A DNA stretch of 11,989 nt from Nanobdellota archaeon (GTDB taxonomy: Archaea > Nanobdellota > Nanobdellia > Pacearchaeales > GW2011-AR1), in NCBI GenBank assembly GCA_018817905.1, contig JAHISS010000049.1, forward strand, positions 1 to 11,989. The letters are read 5' to 3'. Shown here in pieces: positions 7,018 through 11,989 of this stretch. The position numbers and the translations under genes are program-made. Positions within the stretch are counted from its first letter, which is position 1, and every line of letters begins with the position of its first letter. Below the pieces are notes generated by a model. It was not told the DNA's origin. It did no database searches and saw nothing but the letters and a program-made list of their open reading frames with translations.

Positions 7018-7088
7018 TTCGGAGGAAGCTGATATTTTGAAAACCTTTAATCTATCACCAACAAAGCCCACCACCAGGCTCCTCCGAA
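7018..7088. ncRNA. Candidate structured RNA in the gap between convergent genes
   Basis: Within the 337-bp gap 6795-7131, a perfect 9-bp pairing (TTCGGAGGA at 7018-7026 with TCCTCCGAA at 7080-7088) encloses two smaller possible arms: GATA/TATC at about 7031-7056, with TTTT/AAAA inside, and a GCC/GGC pairing around CACCACCA near 7066-7079. This would give a three-way junction of about 71 nucleotides. On the plus strand a TATA-like TATTTATC at 6993-7000 lies about 25 bp upstream of its 5' end. No known RNA family is recognised, and strand is uncertain. The rest of the gap (6795-7017) is AT-rich and shows no gene. Confidence 0.25.
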
Positions 7089-7131
7089 CGAGATTTATTC
7101 ATTAATCTTTGGTCTTGGATAAGAAATAAAA

Positions 7132-8022
7132 CTACTTTCTCCGCAGCCGCCGTTCACTCTCGCGCAGCTTCTTTTTCTTCCATCTTTTCCTTCCCCACAA
7201 AACCGCCCACAAAATCAATAAACCAAAAAAAGCATAAAAGTAAAACGACCTTGACGTGGCTTCGTCTTTTTTCCTCTCAGTAAAATAAAAAGAGTCATAA
7301 ACAACTTTTGTGTTTAATCTTCTTCGCACATTGATTCCGTCAGTATAAATAATGCTAACTTCAATTTCTCCGTCAGACGGAACTGCTTCAAACTTTGCAG
7401 TCGTGTCCTCGTTAGAATCCAAATCGCCGATAATATTTCTATTGCTTCCTTTCACAATAACGCCCTCTTGCTTCGGGATTTCAATTGTTAGCGCCTCGAT
7501 GTCATTTTTTCCGGTGTTTAATATTTCAAAAGTTAAGATGTTTGTAGAAGAATCATATTCCTTTACTGAAATCTCAAAATCCACGCTCACGTCTTCAACA
7601 TTTATGTTAAACTGCTGAATTTTCGTAGACTTTCCAGAACTTTTCCCAGTGTAATAAAACGCAACATCAATCGGATTGTTTCCGTCAAGGGCGTCTTTAT
7701 CAACTCTCAGTTCGTAAGGAACAATCAAAGACGATTCAAAATTTCTTACATAAGTTCCGCTTGCGATTTTAACAATTGAAGAAGCCCCAGGGTCCAGGGA
7801 AAAAGGAAACCCTTCAATTAGCTCAAAACTAATATCTCCGCACTCAGTGTTGCTAACGCCGCTCAACTGAAATACAACTTTTACATATTCTCCAGGAACA
7901 GCTGGATAAGGGTCTTGGTTAATTAACTCCACGTCAAGGTCGCAAGCCTCACCGCTAACAAACCCCAAACTCGCAATCACTAAAATTCCAAATACGAACA
8001 ATTCAACAACCTTCTTTTTCAT
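7132..8022 (-). CDS. Second COG1361-type surface protein
   Basis: The 296-residue protein has the same layout as the surface protein at 3150-4001: signal peptide (about residues 1-24, ending GFVSG), extracytoplasmic beta-rich domains, a membrane helix at about 260-276 and a strongly basic tail (GRKRWKKKK...RRLRRK). The mature N-terminus, with ACDLDVELINQDPYPAVPGEYV (Cys27) and SNTECGD (Cys61), is the more canonical COG1361 form; the two Cys could form a disulfide. A second Ig-like domain (about 148-240) contains ILTFEILNTGKNDIEALTI, which matches the first protein's second domain in style. It converges on the permease pair, and together with the first paralogue it could supply one partner per permease (inference). 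The start at 8022 is supported by a TATA box about 27 bp upstream; the GGGAG directly abutting the ATG is too close to act as a normal Shine-Dalgarno. Confidence 0.75.
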   Translation of the reverse strand: MKKKVVELFVFGILVIASLGFVSGEACDLDVELINQDPYPAVPGEYVKVVFQLSGVSNTECGDISFELIEGFPFSLDPGASSIVKIASGTYVRNFESSLIVPYELRVDKDALDGNNPIDVAFYYTGKSSGKSTKIQQFNINVEDVSVDFEISVKEYDSSTNILTFEILNTGKNDIEALTIEIPKQEGVIVKGSNRNIIGDLDSNEDTTAKFEAVPSDGEIEVSIIYTDGINVRRRLNTKVVYDSFYFTERKKDEATSRSFYFYAFFGLLILWAVLWGRKRWKKKKLRESERRLRRK

Positions 8023-8041
8023 CTCCCTATAAGAAAAATTA

Positions 8042-8053
8042 TTTTTTTAAATG
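8042..8053 (-). promoter_or_regulatory. TATA box of the second COG1361-type gene
   Basis: On the minus strand CATTTAAAAAAA is centred about 26-27 bp upstream of the ATG at 8022, with the same leaderless spacing as the other genes. Confidence 0.5.
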
Positions 8054-8159
8054 TTCCTATGGAAATGGACAGGATATTTCTTTCAATCCAAAATAGCTTA
8101 ATTATTTCTCGCAGCCACGCATGGAATTAATTCAACATAATACTCCACACGTAACATGT

Positions 8160-8246
8160 TCGCCCCAACAGCCCCCCAAAAAATATTTTTTGATAATCAT
8201 TATTAAATCAATCTTGTTAACAGAGCAATTACGAATTGGGCTGTTT
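8160..8246 (-). repeat. Second-group intergenic repeat, copy 2
   Basis: The block 8205-8246 agrees with 11365-11406 at 34 of 42 positions in the same orientation. On the minus strand it continues into an A/T-rich run and then GGGGGGCTGTTGGGG (8160-8177), which recalls the G-rich core of the repeat at 580-693. The 309-bp gap 8023-8331 shows nothing else except the two outward-facing promoters. Confidence 0.55.
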
Positions 8247-8297
8247 AGATGGCTAACTAATTTCTTGGGACTACAATAAAAATTCGCAATCTAAAAA

Positions 8298-8306
8298 TTT
8301 ATAAAG
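8298..8306 (+). promoter_or_regulatory. TATA box of the 162-residue unknown gene
   Basis: TTTATAAAG is centred about 30 bp upstream of the ATG at 8332. An AGAGGA lies 3-8 bases before the ATG, so the mRNA would have at most a very short leader. Confidence 0.5.
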
Positions 8307-8331
8307 GCGGAATAATTATCTGAAGAGGAAA

Positions 8332-8820
8332 ATGTCAGCAAGAATTTTTGAAATGAGCACAAATGAGGATGGGCACTTTGATGAGTCTACCCTTGAAGAC
8401 GGTTTTGGATTATTAGCAGAAGGGAACGATTCTTATGATCCTCCTGAAGAACATAAGTCCCCTGAGGAACGCGCATTACACGAACTAAAGCAAGCCCCTT
8501 ATGAAAAGCATGCGAGAGATACTCATAAACAATGCAGGTCAGCAGAAAGAATGAGGGACCTACCTCTCCCAGAACCACCAAGAAGTTATGGACTTCAACA
8601 ACCTTTGGTCGCCAATGCTGTGGTAGGAGTTGCAAGAGGAGAATCTATTCCAGTGGTTGGAGAATCTACTGAAGGATATGAAGACCTACAAGCTGCGCAG
8701 TTCAAAATAGAAGTTCCCCCATACCATAGCAGAAGGGGTGCTAAATCAACTCTAACACATCATTCAACAAAAAGAAAAGCCCTAGTAAGAGAAGCGAAAT
8801 TAGATTCTCCAAGGCATTAG
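8332..8820 (+). CDS. Unrecognised polar 162-residue protein
   Basis: I do not recognise a family. The protein has no signal peptide, membrane helix or catalytic motif. It is rich in Glu, Asp, Pro, His and Arg, with an acidic N-terminal half (DESTLEDGFGLLAEGNDSYD, then PPEEHKSPEER), a proline-rich middle (PLPEPPRS near 78-85) and a basic His/Arg/Lys-rich C-terminus (HHSTKRKALVREAKLDSPRH). It is probably largely disordered. Translation is supported by a TATA box and an AGAGGA Shine-Dalgarno-like stretch just before the ATG. Its TAG stop overlaps the TAA of the convergent transketolase gene by three bases, so the 3' ends of the two mRNAs must be complementary. Its codon use is more T-ending than that of the transporter genes. 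A lineage-restricted gene is likely. Confidence 0.6.
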   Translation: MSARIFEMSTNEDGHFDESTLEDGFGLLAEGNDSYDPPEEHKSPEERALHELKQAPYEKHARDTHKQCRSAERMRDLPLPEPPRSYGLQQPLVANAVVGVARGESIPVVGESTEGYEDLQAAQFKIEVPPYHSRRGAKSTLTHHSTKRKALVREAKLDSPRH

Positions 8821-10649
8821 CTTATTAATTTCTTCACAGCTTTAACAATCGCCCCAGAATCGATCCCATATCTCTTCAACAACTCTTCCGGTTTCCCAGA
8901 ATGCGGAATCTCACCAACAAATAAATGCTTTATCTTAATTCCAGAATTTTCCAACTCCTCAGCAAGCATCTCGCCAATTCCACCTTCTTCATAATGGTCT
9001 TCAACAACAACTAATTTTTTCCCATGCGTTTTAACAAACTTAATAAATTTTTTAGAATCAAACGGCTTCACGCAATACAAATCCACGACAGCAGAATTAA
9101 TTTTCTTCTTATTTAAAATTTCATGTGCTTCCAGCGCCTCGTGCAAAGTTATTCCAGCTCCAACCAAAACAACCTTGTCCATTTTGCTCTGCCTCAAAAC
9201 CTTAAAGTCTCCCAGCTTAAACTCTTCCCCAGACTGATAAATCACAGGAGTTTTCCCGCGCGTAGTCCGAATGTATTTCATGCCTTTTGTTTTTGCAGCC
9301 AAGTAAACTAATTTTTCAGTTGAAACTCCATCGCTCGGATAAAGAACAATACTTCCCGGCAACGCCCGCATCATCGCAATATCTTCAAGCCCCATTTGCG
9401 ACGCGCCGTCTTCGCCAATTGAAACGCCGGCGTGCGAACCGCACAAAGTAAAATTCCCCGAAGACAAAGCGCTCATTCTGATTTGGTCGTGCGCCCGCGA
9501 CAAAAACGCTGCAAAGGTTGAGCCAAAAACATTAAATCCTTTCTTGCTCATCCCCAAACAAATCCCAACCATGTCTTGCTCTGCAATAAATGCCTCGACA
9601 AATTGTCCCGGCCGAACTTTTTTTACTTCATCTGTTTTTGTGGAGTTGCTGACTTCTGCGTCGACAGCAATAACTTTGGGATTTGCCTTGGCGAGATTTG
9701 CCAGCGCCTTGCCGTAAGCCATTCGAGTCGAAACCAAACCCCCGACCTCATAAGGACTAACTTCTAACCGTTCAGATTTGTTTTTTACAACTTCGACTTT
9801 TTTTGGTTTTTCAATTTTCACCTTAGGAAATTTAACATCAGGAATTTCTTTCAGCGCCTCACTAAGTTCTTCCTTATTCATCGCCCGCCCGTGCCACCCA
9901 TCTTGGTTCTCAACAAAAGAAATTCCCTTCCCCTTCCAGGTCCGCGCAATTATCACAGTCGGCATTCCAACTTTTTTAGCTTCGTCAAACGCTTCAATCA
10001 TCTGACTAACATCATGTCCGTCAACAACAATCCCGTGCCAGTTAAACGACTTAATTCCTTCTGCATATTTTTTTAAATCATGTCCAATCATTGTCTGCCC
10101 TCGTTGCCCAAGTCGATTGACGTCGATAATAAAACACAAATTATCCAAGTTGTAATACGGCGCTAACTGCAAAGCCTCGTAAACACTGCCTTCAGCCATT
10201 TCGCTGTCGCCGAGCAAAACATAAATTCGATATTTCCTGCCCTGCAATTTCCCAGCTAAAGCCATGCCAATTCCAATTGAAGCGCCCTGCCCTAAACTTC
10301 CAGTCGCCACCTTGACCCATTTCAGCGACTTAGGCATTGGATGGCCTTCCAGCGGACTTTTTAATTTTCGCAATTTCATCAAGTCAGTTTTAACACAGCC
10401 AGCGCGAAACAAAGCAGAATACAAAATCGGCGCAGCATGTCCTTTGCTCAGGATAAATTCGTCGTTGTCTTCGTAGTCATGCTTGGAAACATCGAACTTC
10501 ATTTCGTGAAAAAACAGCGAAGACATAATTTCTGCGCACGAAAAGCACGAAGACAGATGCCCGCTCCCCGCAGCCGTCGTCATCTTAGCCACGTCCCTGC
10601 GCAGGACGTTCGCAATGTTCTGAAGTTGTTCCACTGTGGCCATTTTCAT
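8817..10649 (-). CDS. Transketolase, single-chain form
   Basis: The 610-residue protein carries out ketol transfer between sugar phosphates in the non-oxidative pentose phosphate pathway, using thiamine diphosphate. The N-terminal cofactor domain contains GSGHLSS (His31), SKGHAAP (His71), GSLGQG at 117-122 and the metal/diphosphate motif starting GDSE at 147-150 and ending near Asn178; DGWHG with His253 follows. A Lys-rich linker (about 273-296) leads to the pyrimidine-binding domain with the cofactor-activating Glu357 (AEQDM) and the conserved HAGVSIGEDG segment. The C-terminal domain (about 480-610) starts near DKVVLVGAG. Many archaea encode this enzyme as two half-length genes, whereas here it is one chain of animal-like length. 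DXS is excluded by the length and the split-transketolase-like segments. A TATA-like TTTTTTATAT (10681-10690, minus) lies about 36 bp upstream; a second in-frame ATG is at 10643. Confidence 0.92.
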   Translation of the reverse strand: MKMATVEQLQNIANVLRRDVAKMTTAAGSGHLSSCFSCAEIMSSLFFHEMKFDVSKHDYEDNDEFILSKGHAAPILYSALFRAGCVKTDLMKLRKLKSPLEGHPMPKSLKWVKVATGSLGQGASIGIGMALAGKLQGRKYRIYVLLGDSEMAEGSVYEALQLAPYYNLDNLCFIIDVNRLGQRGQTMIGHDLKKYAEGIKSFNWHGIVVDGHDVSQMIEAFDEAKKVGMPTVIIARTWKGKGISFVENQDGWHGRAMNKEELSEALKEIPDVKFPKVKIEKPKKVEVVKNKSERLEVSPYEVGGLVSTRMAYGKALANLAKANPKVIAVDAEVSNSTKTDEVKKVRPGQFVEAFIAEQDMVGICLGMSKKGFNVFGSTFAAFLSRAHDQIRMSALSSGNFTLCGSHAGVSIGEDGASQMGLEDIAMMRALPGSIVLYPSDGVSTEKLVYLAAKTKGMKYIRTTRGKTPVIYQSGEEFKLGDFKVLRQSKMDKVVLVGAGITLHEALEAHEILNKKKINSAVVDLYCVKPFDSKKFIKFVKTHGKKLVVVEDHYEEGGIGEMLAEELENSGIKIKHLFVGEIPHSGKPEELLKRYGIDSGAIVKAVKKLIS

Positions 10650-10680
10650 TTCTCTTTTATAGAAATGAGAGGGCGGAGAG

Positions 10681-10690
10681 ATATAAAAAA
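10681..10690 (-). promoter_or_regulatory. TATA box of the transketolase gene
   Basis: On the minus strand TTTTTTATAT is centred about 36 bp upstream of the ATG at 10649, implying a short leader of about 10 bases. A second TATA-like CTATAAAAG at about 10655-10663 is too close to the ATG to be the promoter for this start. Confidence 0.4.
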
Positions 10691-10705
10691 CTTCCCAAAT
10701 CAGAA

Positions 10706-10786
10706 TTAACTTCGCTTCTTAATATTCACGTTATTCTTTCGCTTCCTTCGCGACCTTCTCTTGGCCATCTTTATTGATTTTCCCAT
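10706..10786 (-). CDS. Possible 26-residue Lys/Arg-rich protein
   Basis: A minus-strand frame in the gap between transketolase and prefoldin encodes 26 residues. It opens with MGKSIKMAKRRSRRKRK and ends in a basic NIKKRS, so about half the residues are Lys or Arg. A GGAG lies five bases before the ATG at 10786, and a TATA-like TTTAAA near 10822-10828 lies about 39 bp upstream. The frame also reads sensibly for 13 codons upstream of the ATG (YGLKDYAGVE) up to a stop at 10823-10825, with no other start codon. So the gene could be a remnant of, or misjudged relative to, a slightly longer one. Size and charge recall minimal ribosomal proteins of the L41e kind, but I do not see a clear sequence match. 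Confidence 0.4.
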   Translation of the reverse strand: MGKSIKMAKRRSRRKRKNNVNIKKRS

Positions 10787-10839
10787 TTCAACTCCAGCAT
10801 AATCTTTTAATCCGTAGGACTTTTAAATTTATCTAAATC

Positions 10840-11238
10840 CTATTCACCTTTCTTCAACTTCTCAATTTCTTTTAACATCTCGTTGAACTGCGAAGCATAC
10901 TCTTGCAACTGCGCAGTCAATTGCCGTCTTGCTTCGTTGAATTTCCTAATCTGTTCTTTAACAACTTCCCGCGCTTCTTCCGGAGTCTTCCGAACCAAAA
11001 CACCAGCTCCGACCTCGACAAATAATTTCTCGCCTTCCTTAGTATCAACTTTCATGTGCACACCGCGTCCAATATTCGCAAGAATCTCGCCAGCTCCCTC
11101 ATCCTGCAAAACCCCAAGGTTCTCACTAAACTGCTCCATATCCTTAATCTGCTCACTGACAAAGTCAAGCTGTTTTTCAATTTCTTCTGACTGCTGTTTC
11201 AGCATCACAGCTCTCTGCAGCAATTCTTCGTTAGTCAT
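10840..11238 (-). CDS. pfdA: Prefoldin alpha subunit
   Basis: The 132-residue protein has the prefoldin alpha architecture: an N-terminal coiled-coil helix (about 3-42, LLQRAVMLKQQSEEIEKQLD), a central beta-hairpin region (about 45-85) and a C-terminal coiled-coil helix (about 86-130). The beta region carries the family pattern GVHMKVDTKEGEKLFVEVGAGVLV. Two alpha and four beta subunits form the jellyfish-shaped archaeal chaperone that captures unfolded chains and passes them to the thermosome in the cytoplasm. The length is about 10-15 residues shorter than many archaeal homologues. Its start is supported by a TATA box 26-27 bp upstream, implying a leaderless mRNA. The usual archaeal neighbours (ribosomal protein LX, FtsY) are not visible here, so the common ribosomal context is broken up. 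Confidence 0.9.
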   Translation of the reverse strand: MTNEELLQRAVMLKQQSEEIEKQLDFVSEQIKDMEQFSENLGVLQDEGAGEILANIGRGVHMKVDTKEGEKLFVEVGAGVLVRKTPEEAREVVKEQIRKFNEARRQLTAQLQEYASQFNEMLKEIEKLKKGE

Positions 11239-11260
11239 AAAAAAGTTAGAATTTGAGGGG

Positions 11261-11268
11261 TTTTAAAA
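11261..11268 (-). promoter_or_regulatory. TATA box of the prefoldin gene
   Basis: On the minus strand GTTTTAAAACC is centred about 26-27 bp upstream of the ATG at 11238, again with leaderless spacing. Confidence 0.55.
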
Positions 11269-11309
11269 CTTGCTATCACAATTTTAATGAGAAGTAACTA
11301 ATTCGTTTT

Positions 11310-11406
11310 GTTACAATATCACCCAACCAAACCACCACAAAACCTTTTCCGTATAACCATTGTCAAATCAATTTTGTGAGCAGAGCGATTACATATTAGG
11401 CTATTT
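11310..11406 (-). repeat. Second-group intergenic repeat, copy 3
   Basis: The block 11365-11406 matches 8205-8246 at 34 of 42 positions. On the minus strand it runs into a G/T-rich stretch (GGTTTTGTGGTGGTTTGG near 11329-11346). Its far end (AACAAAACGAATTA) resembles the end of the copy at 2985-3075. It lies between the methyltransferase stop and the prefoldin promoter, and nothing else is visible in this gap. Confidence 0.55.
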
Positions 11407-11427
11407 TACAGTTGTGTCTCATAAATT

Positions 11428-11949
11428 TTAAGAGCTTTGCCGAACTTCCCAAACCTCCAACTCTTCCATAAAAACTTTCGCCGAAGCAACAACTCTTTTT
11501 TCTTTAACAAATTTATCTATCCCATCAAGAGGAGTCAAGCTCGAAACAACAATCAAAATAATTCCATCTTTCTCTAAATGCTCTCCAACATTTTCAAGAA
11601 AACGAACAATAATTTCATCACCTTTCTCCCCTCCAGAAGTCGCCACGGCACTTTCTGCATCTTCTCTTTCATCCCCAGGCAGATACGGCGGATTAAAAAT
11701 AATTAAATCGAATTTTCCTTCGACATTTTCAAAAAGGTCAGATTGAATTGCATCCAAACCATTTTTCTTGCAATGTTTAACAGCTTCAGGATTAATGTCA
11801 ACTGCCAGAATTTCTCGTGCGCCAGACACCAAAGCTGCCTGCGCCTGAATTCCGTTTCCAGAACCAATGTCCAAAACTTTCTTTCCTTTAGCGTATTTTC
11901 TAACTTCTTTTTCAAGCAAGTGAGAATCTTCTCTTGGAGTGTATATCAT
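11428..11949 (-). CDS. HemK/Mtq2-type glutamine methyltransferase
   Basis: This is a compact class I SAM-dependent methyltransferase of 173 residues from the preferred start, 176 from ATG 11958. Counting from 11958, the SAM-binding motif VLDIGSGNG is at 28-36, the acidic ribose ligand is Asp54 (AVDIN), and the substrate-binding FNPPYLPGD contains NPPY at 89-92. NPPY marks enzymes that methylate an amide nitrogen. The short form without an extra N-terminal domain is the archaeal/eukaryotic HemK2 (Mtq2) type, which methylates the GGQ glutamine of release factor aRF1, usually with Trm112 as partner. The opening IYTPREDSHLLEKEV is typical of this group. A TATA box at 11971-11978 lies 25-26 bp before ATG 11949 but only 16-17 bp before ATG 11958, so 11949 is preferred. 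The exact substrate is inferred from the family. Confidence 0.85.
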   Translation of the reverse strand: MIYTPREDSHLLEKEVRKYAKGKKVLDIGSGNGIQAQAALVSGAREILAVDINPEAVKHCKKNGLDAIQSDLFENVEGKFDLIIFNPPYLPGDEREDAESAVATSGGEKGDEIIVRFLENVGEHLEKDGIILIVVSSLTPLDGIDKFVKEKRVVASAKVFMEELEVWEVRQSS

Positions 11950-11970
11950 TTTATCCATTTAGAACCTTGA

Positions 11971-11978
11971 CTATTAAA
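11971..11978 (-). promoter_or_regulatory. TATA box of the methyltransferase gene
   Basis: On the minus strand TTTAATAG is centred 25-26 bp upstream of the ATG at 11949; this spacing decides between the two candidate starts. Confidence 0.45.
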
Positions 11979-11989
11979 CTTAACTGAAA

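Noticed and set aside
7060..7090. tRNA-like half in the structured region
   Set aside because: No T-arm GTTCRA pattern in the right place, no anticodon arm and no cloverleaf pairing.
10437..10709. Plus-strand frame of 90 residues across the transketolase start
   Set aside because: It is the antisense shadow of a well-supported gene, has no promoter and has implausible composition. The same holds for the 127-residue plus-strand frame opposite prefoldin.
1..11989. CRISPR array
   Set aside because: The repeats found are few, long, diverged and widely spaced, with no regular spacer pattern and no cas genes.

Overview
The window looks like about 12 kb of archaeal chromosome, most likely from a DPANN-type lineage (Woesearchaeota/Pacearchaeota-like). 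The domain-level evidence is an archaeal prefoldin alpha subunit, a short HemK/Mtq2-type methyltransferase with an NPPY motif, two COG1361-type cell-surface proteins, and TATA boxes centred about 25-27 bp upstream of the start codons of most genes (leaderless transcripts). The lineage is an inference, since no rRNA or other marker gene is present.

Layout. (1) 1-528: the N-terminal part of an IS630-like transposase (minus strand, cut by the window edge), next to the C-terminal remnant of a YdjM/DUF457-like membrane hydrolase gene. This looks like an insertion scar. (2) 529-2043: a glycerophosphodiester phosphodiesterase gene bracketed by an imperfect inverted repeat of about 100 bp (580-693 and 1760-1858). 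(3) 2044-6794: a MacB/LolCDE-type ABC transporter locus on the plus strand: a stand-alone ATPase, then a COG1361-type surface protein, a 105-residue protein of unknown function, and two paralogous FtsX/MacB permeases. (4) 6795-8022: a long intergenic stretch with a candidate structured RNA, then a second COG1361-type surface protein on the minus strand, converging on the permeases. (5) 8332-8820: an unrecognised polar protein whose stop overlaps the stop of a convergent single-chain transketolase. (6) 8817-11949, minus strand: transketolase, a possible tiny Lys/Arg-rich protein, prefoldin alpha and a release-factor-type methyltransferase, each with its own promoter.

How the parts fit. The ATPase, two permeases and two surface proteins can be read as one cell-envelope export or extraction machine, with the COG1361 proteins as likely extracytoplasmic partners. 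The phosphodiesterase beside it is also membrane-anchored. The minus-strand genes are housekeeping: central carbon metabolism, chaperone, translation termination.

The most unusual feature is the intergenic DNA. Gaps are long (about 190-390 bp) for such a lineage. Several contain related AT-rich repeats with a T-tract running into a G-rich stretch: one inverted pair plus a third copy around the phosphodiesterase and ATPase, and a second group at about 2985, 8160-8246 and 11310-11406. I saw no tRNA, rRNA or CRISPR array.
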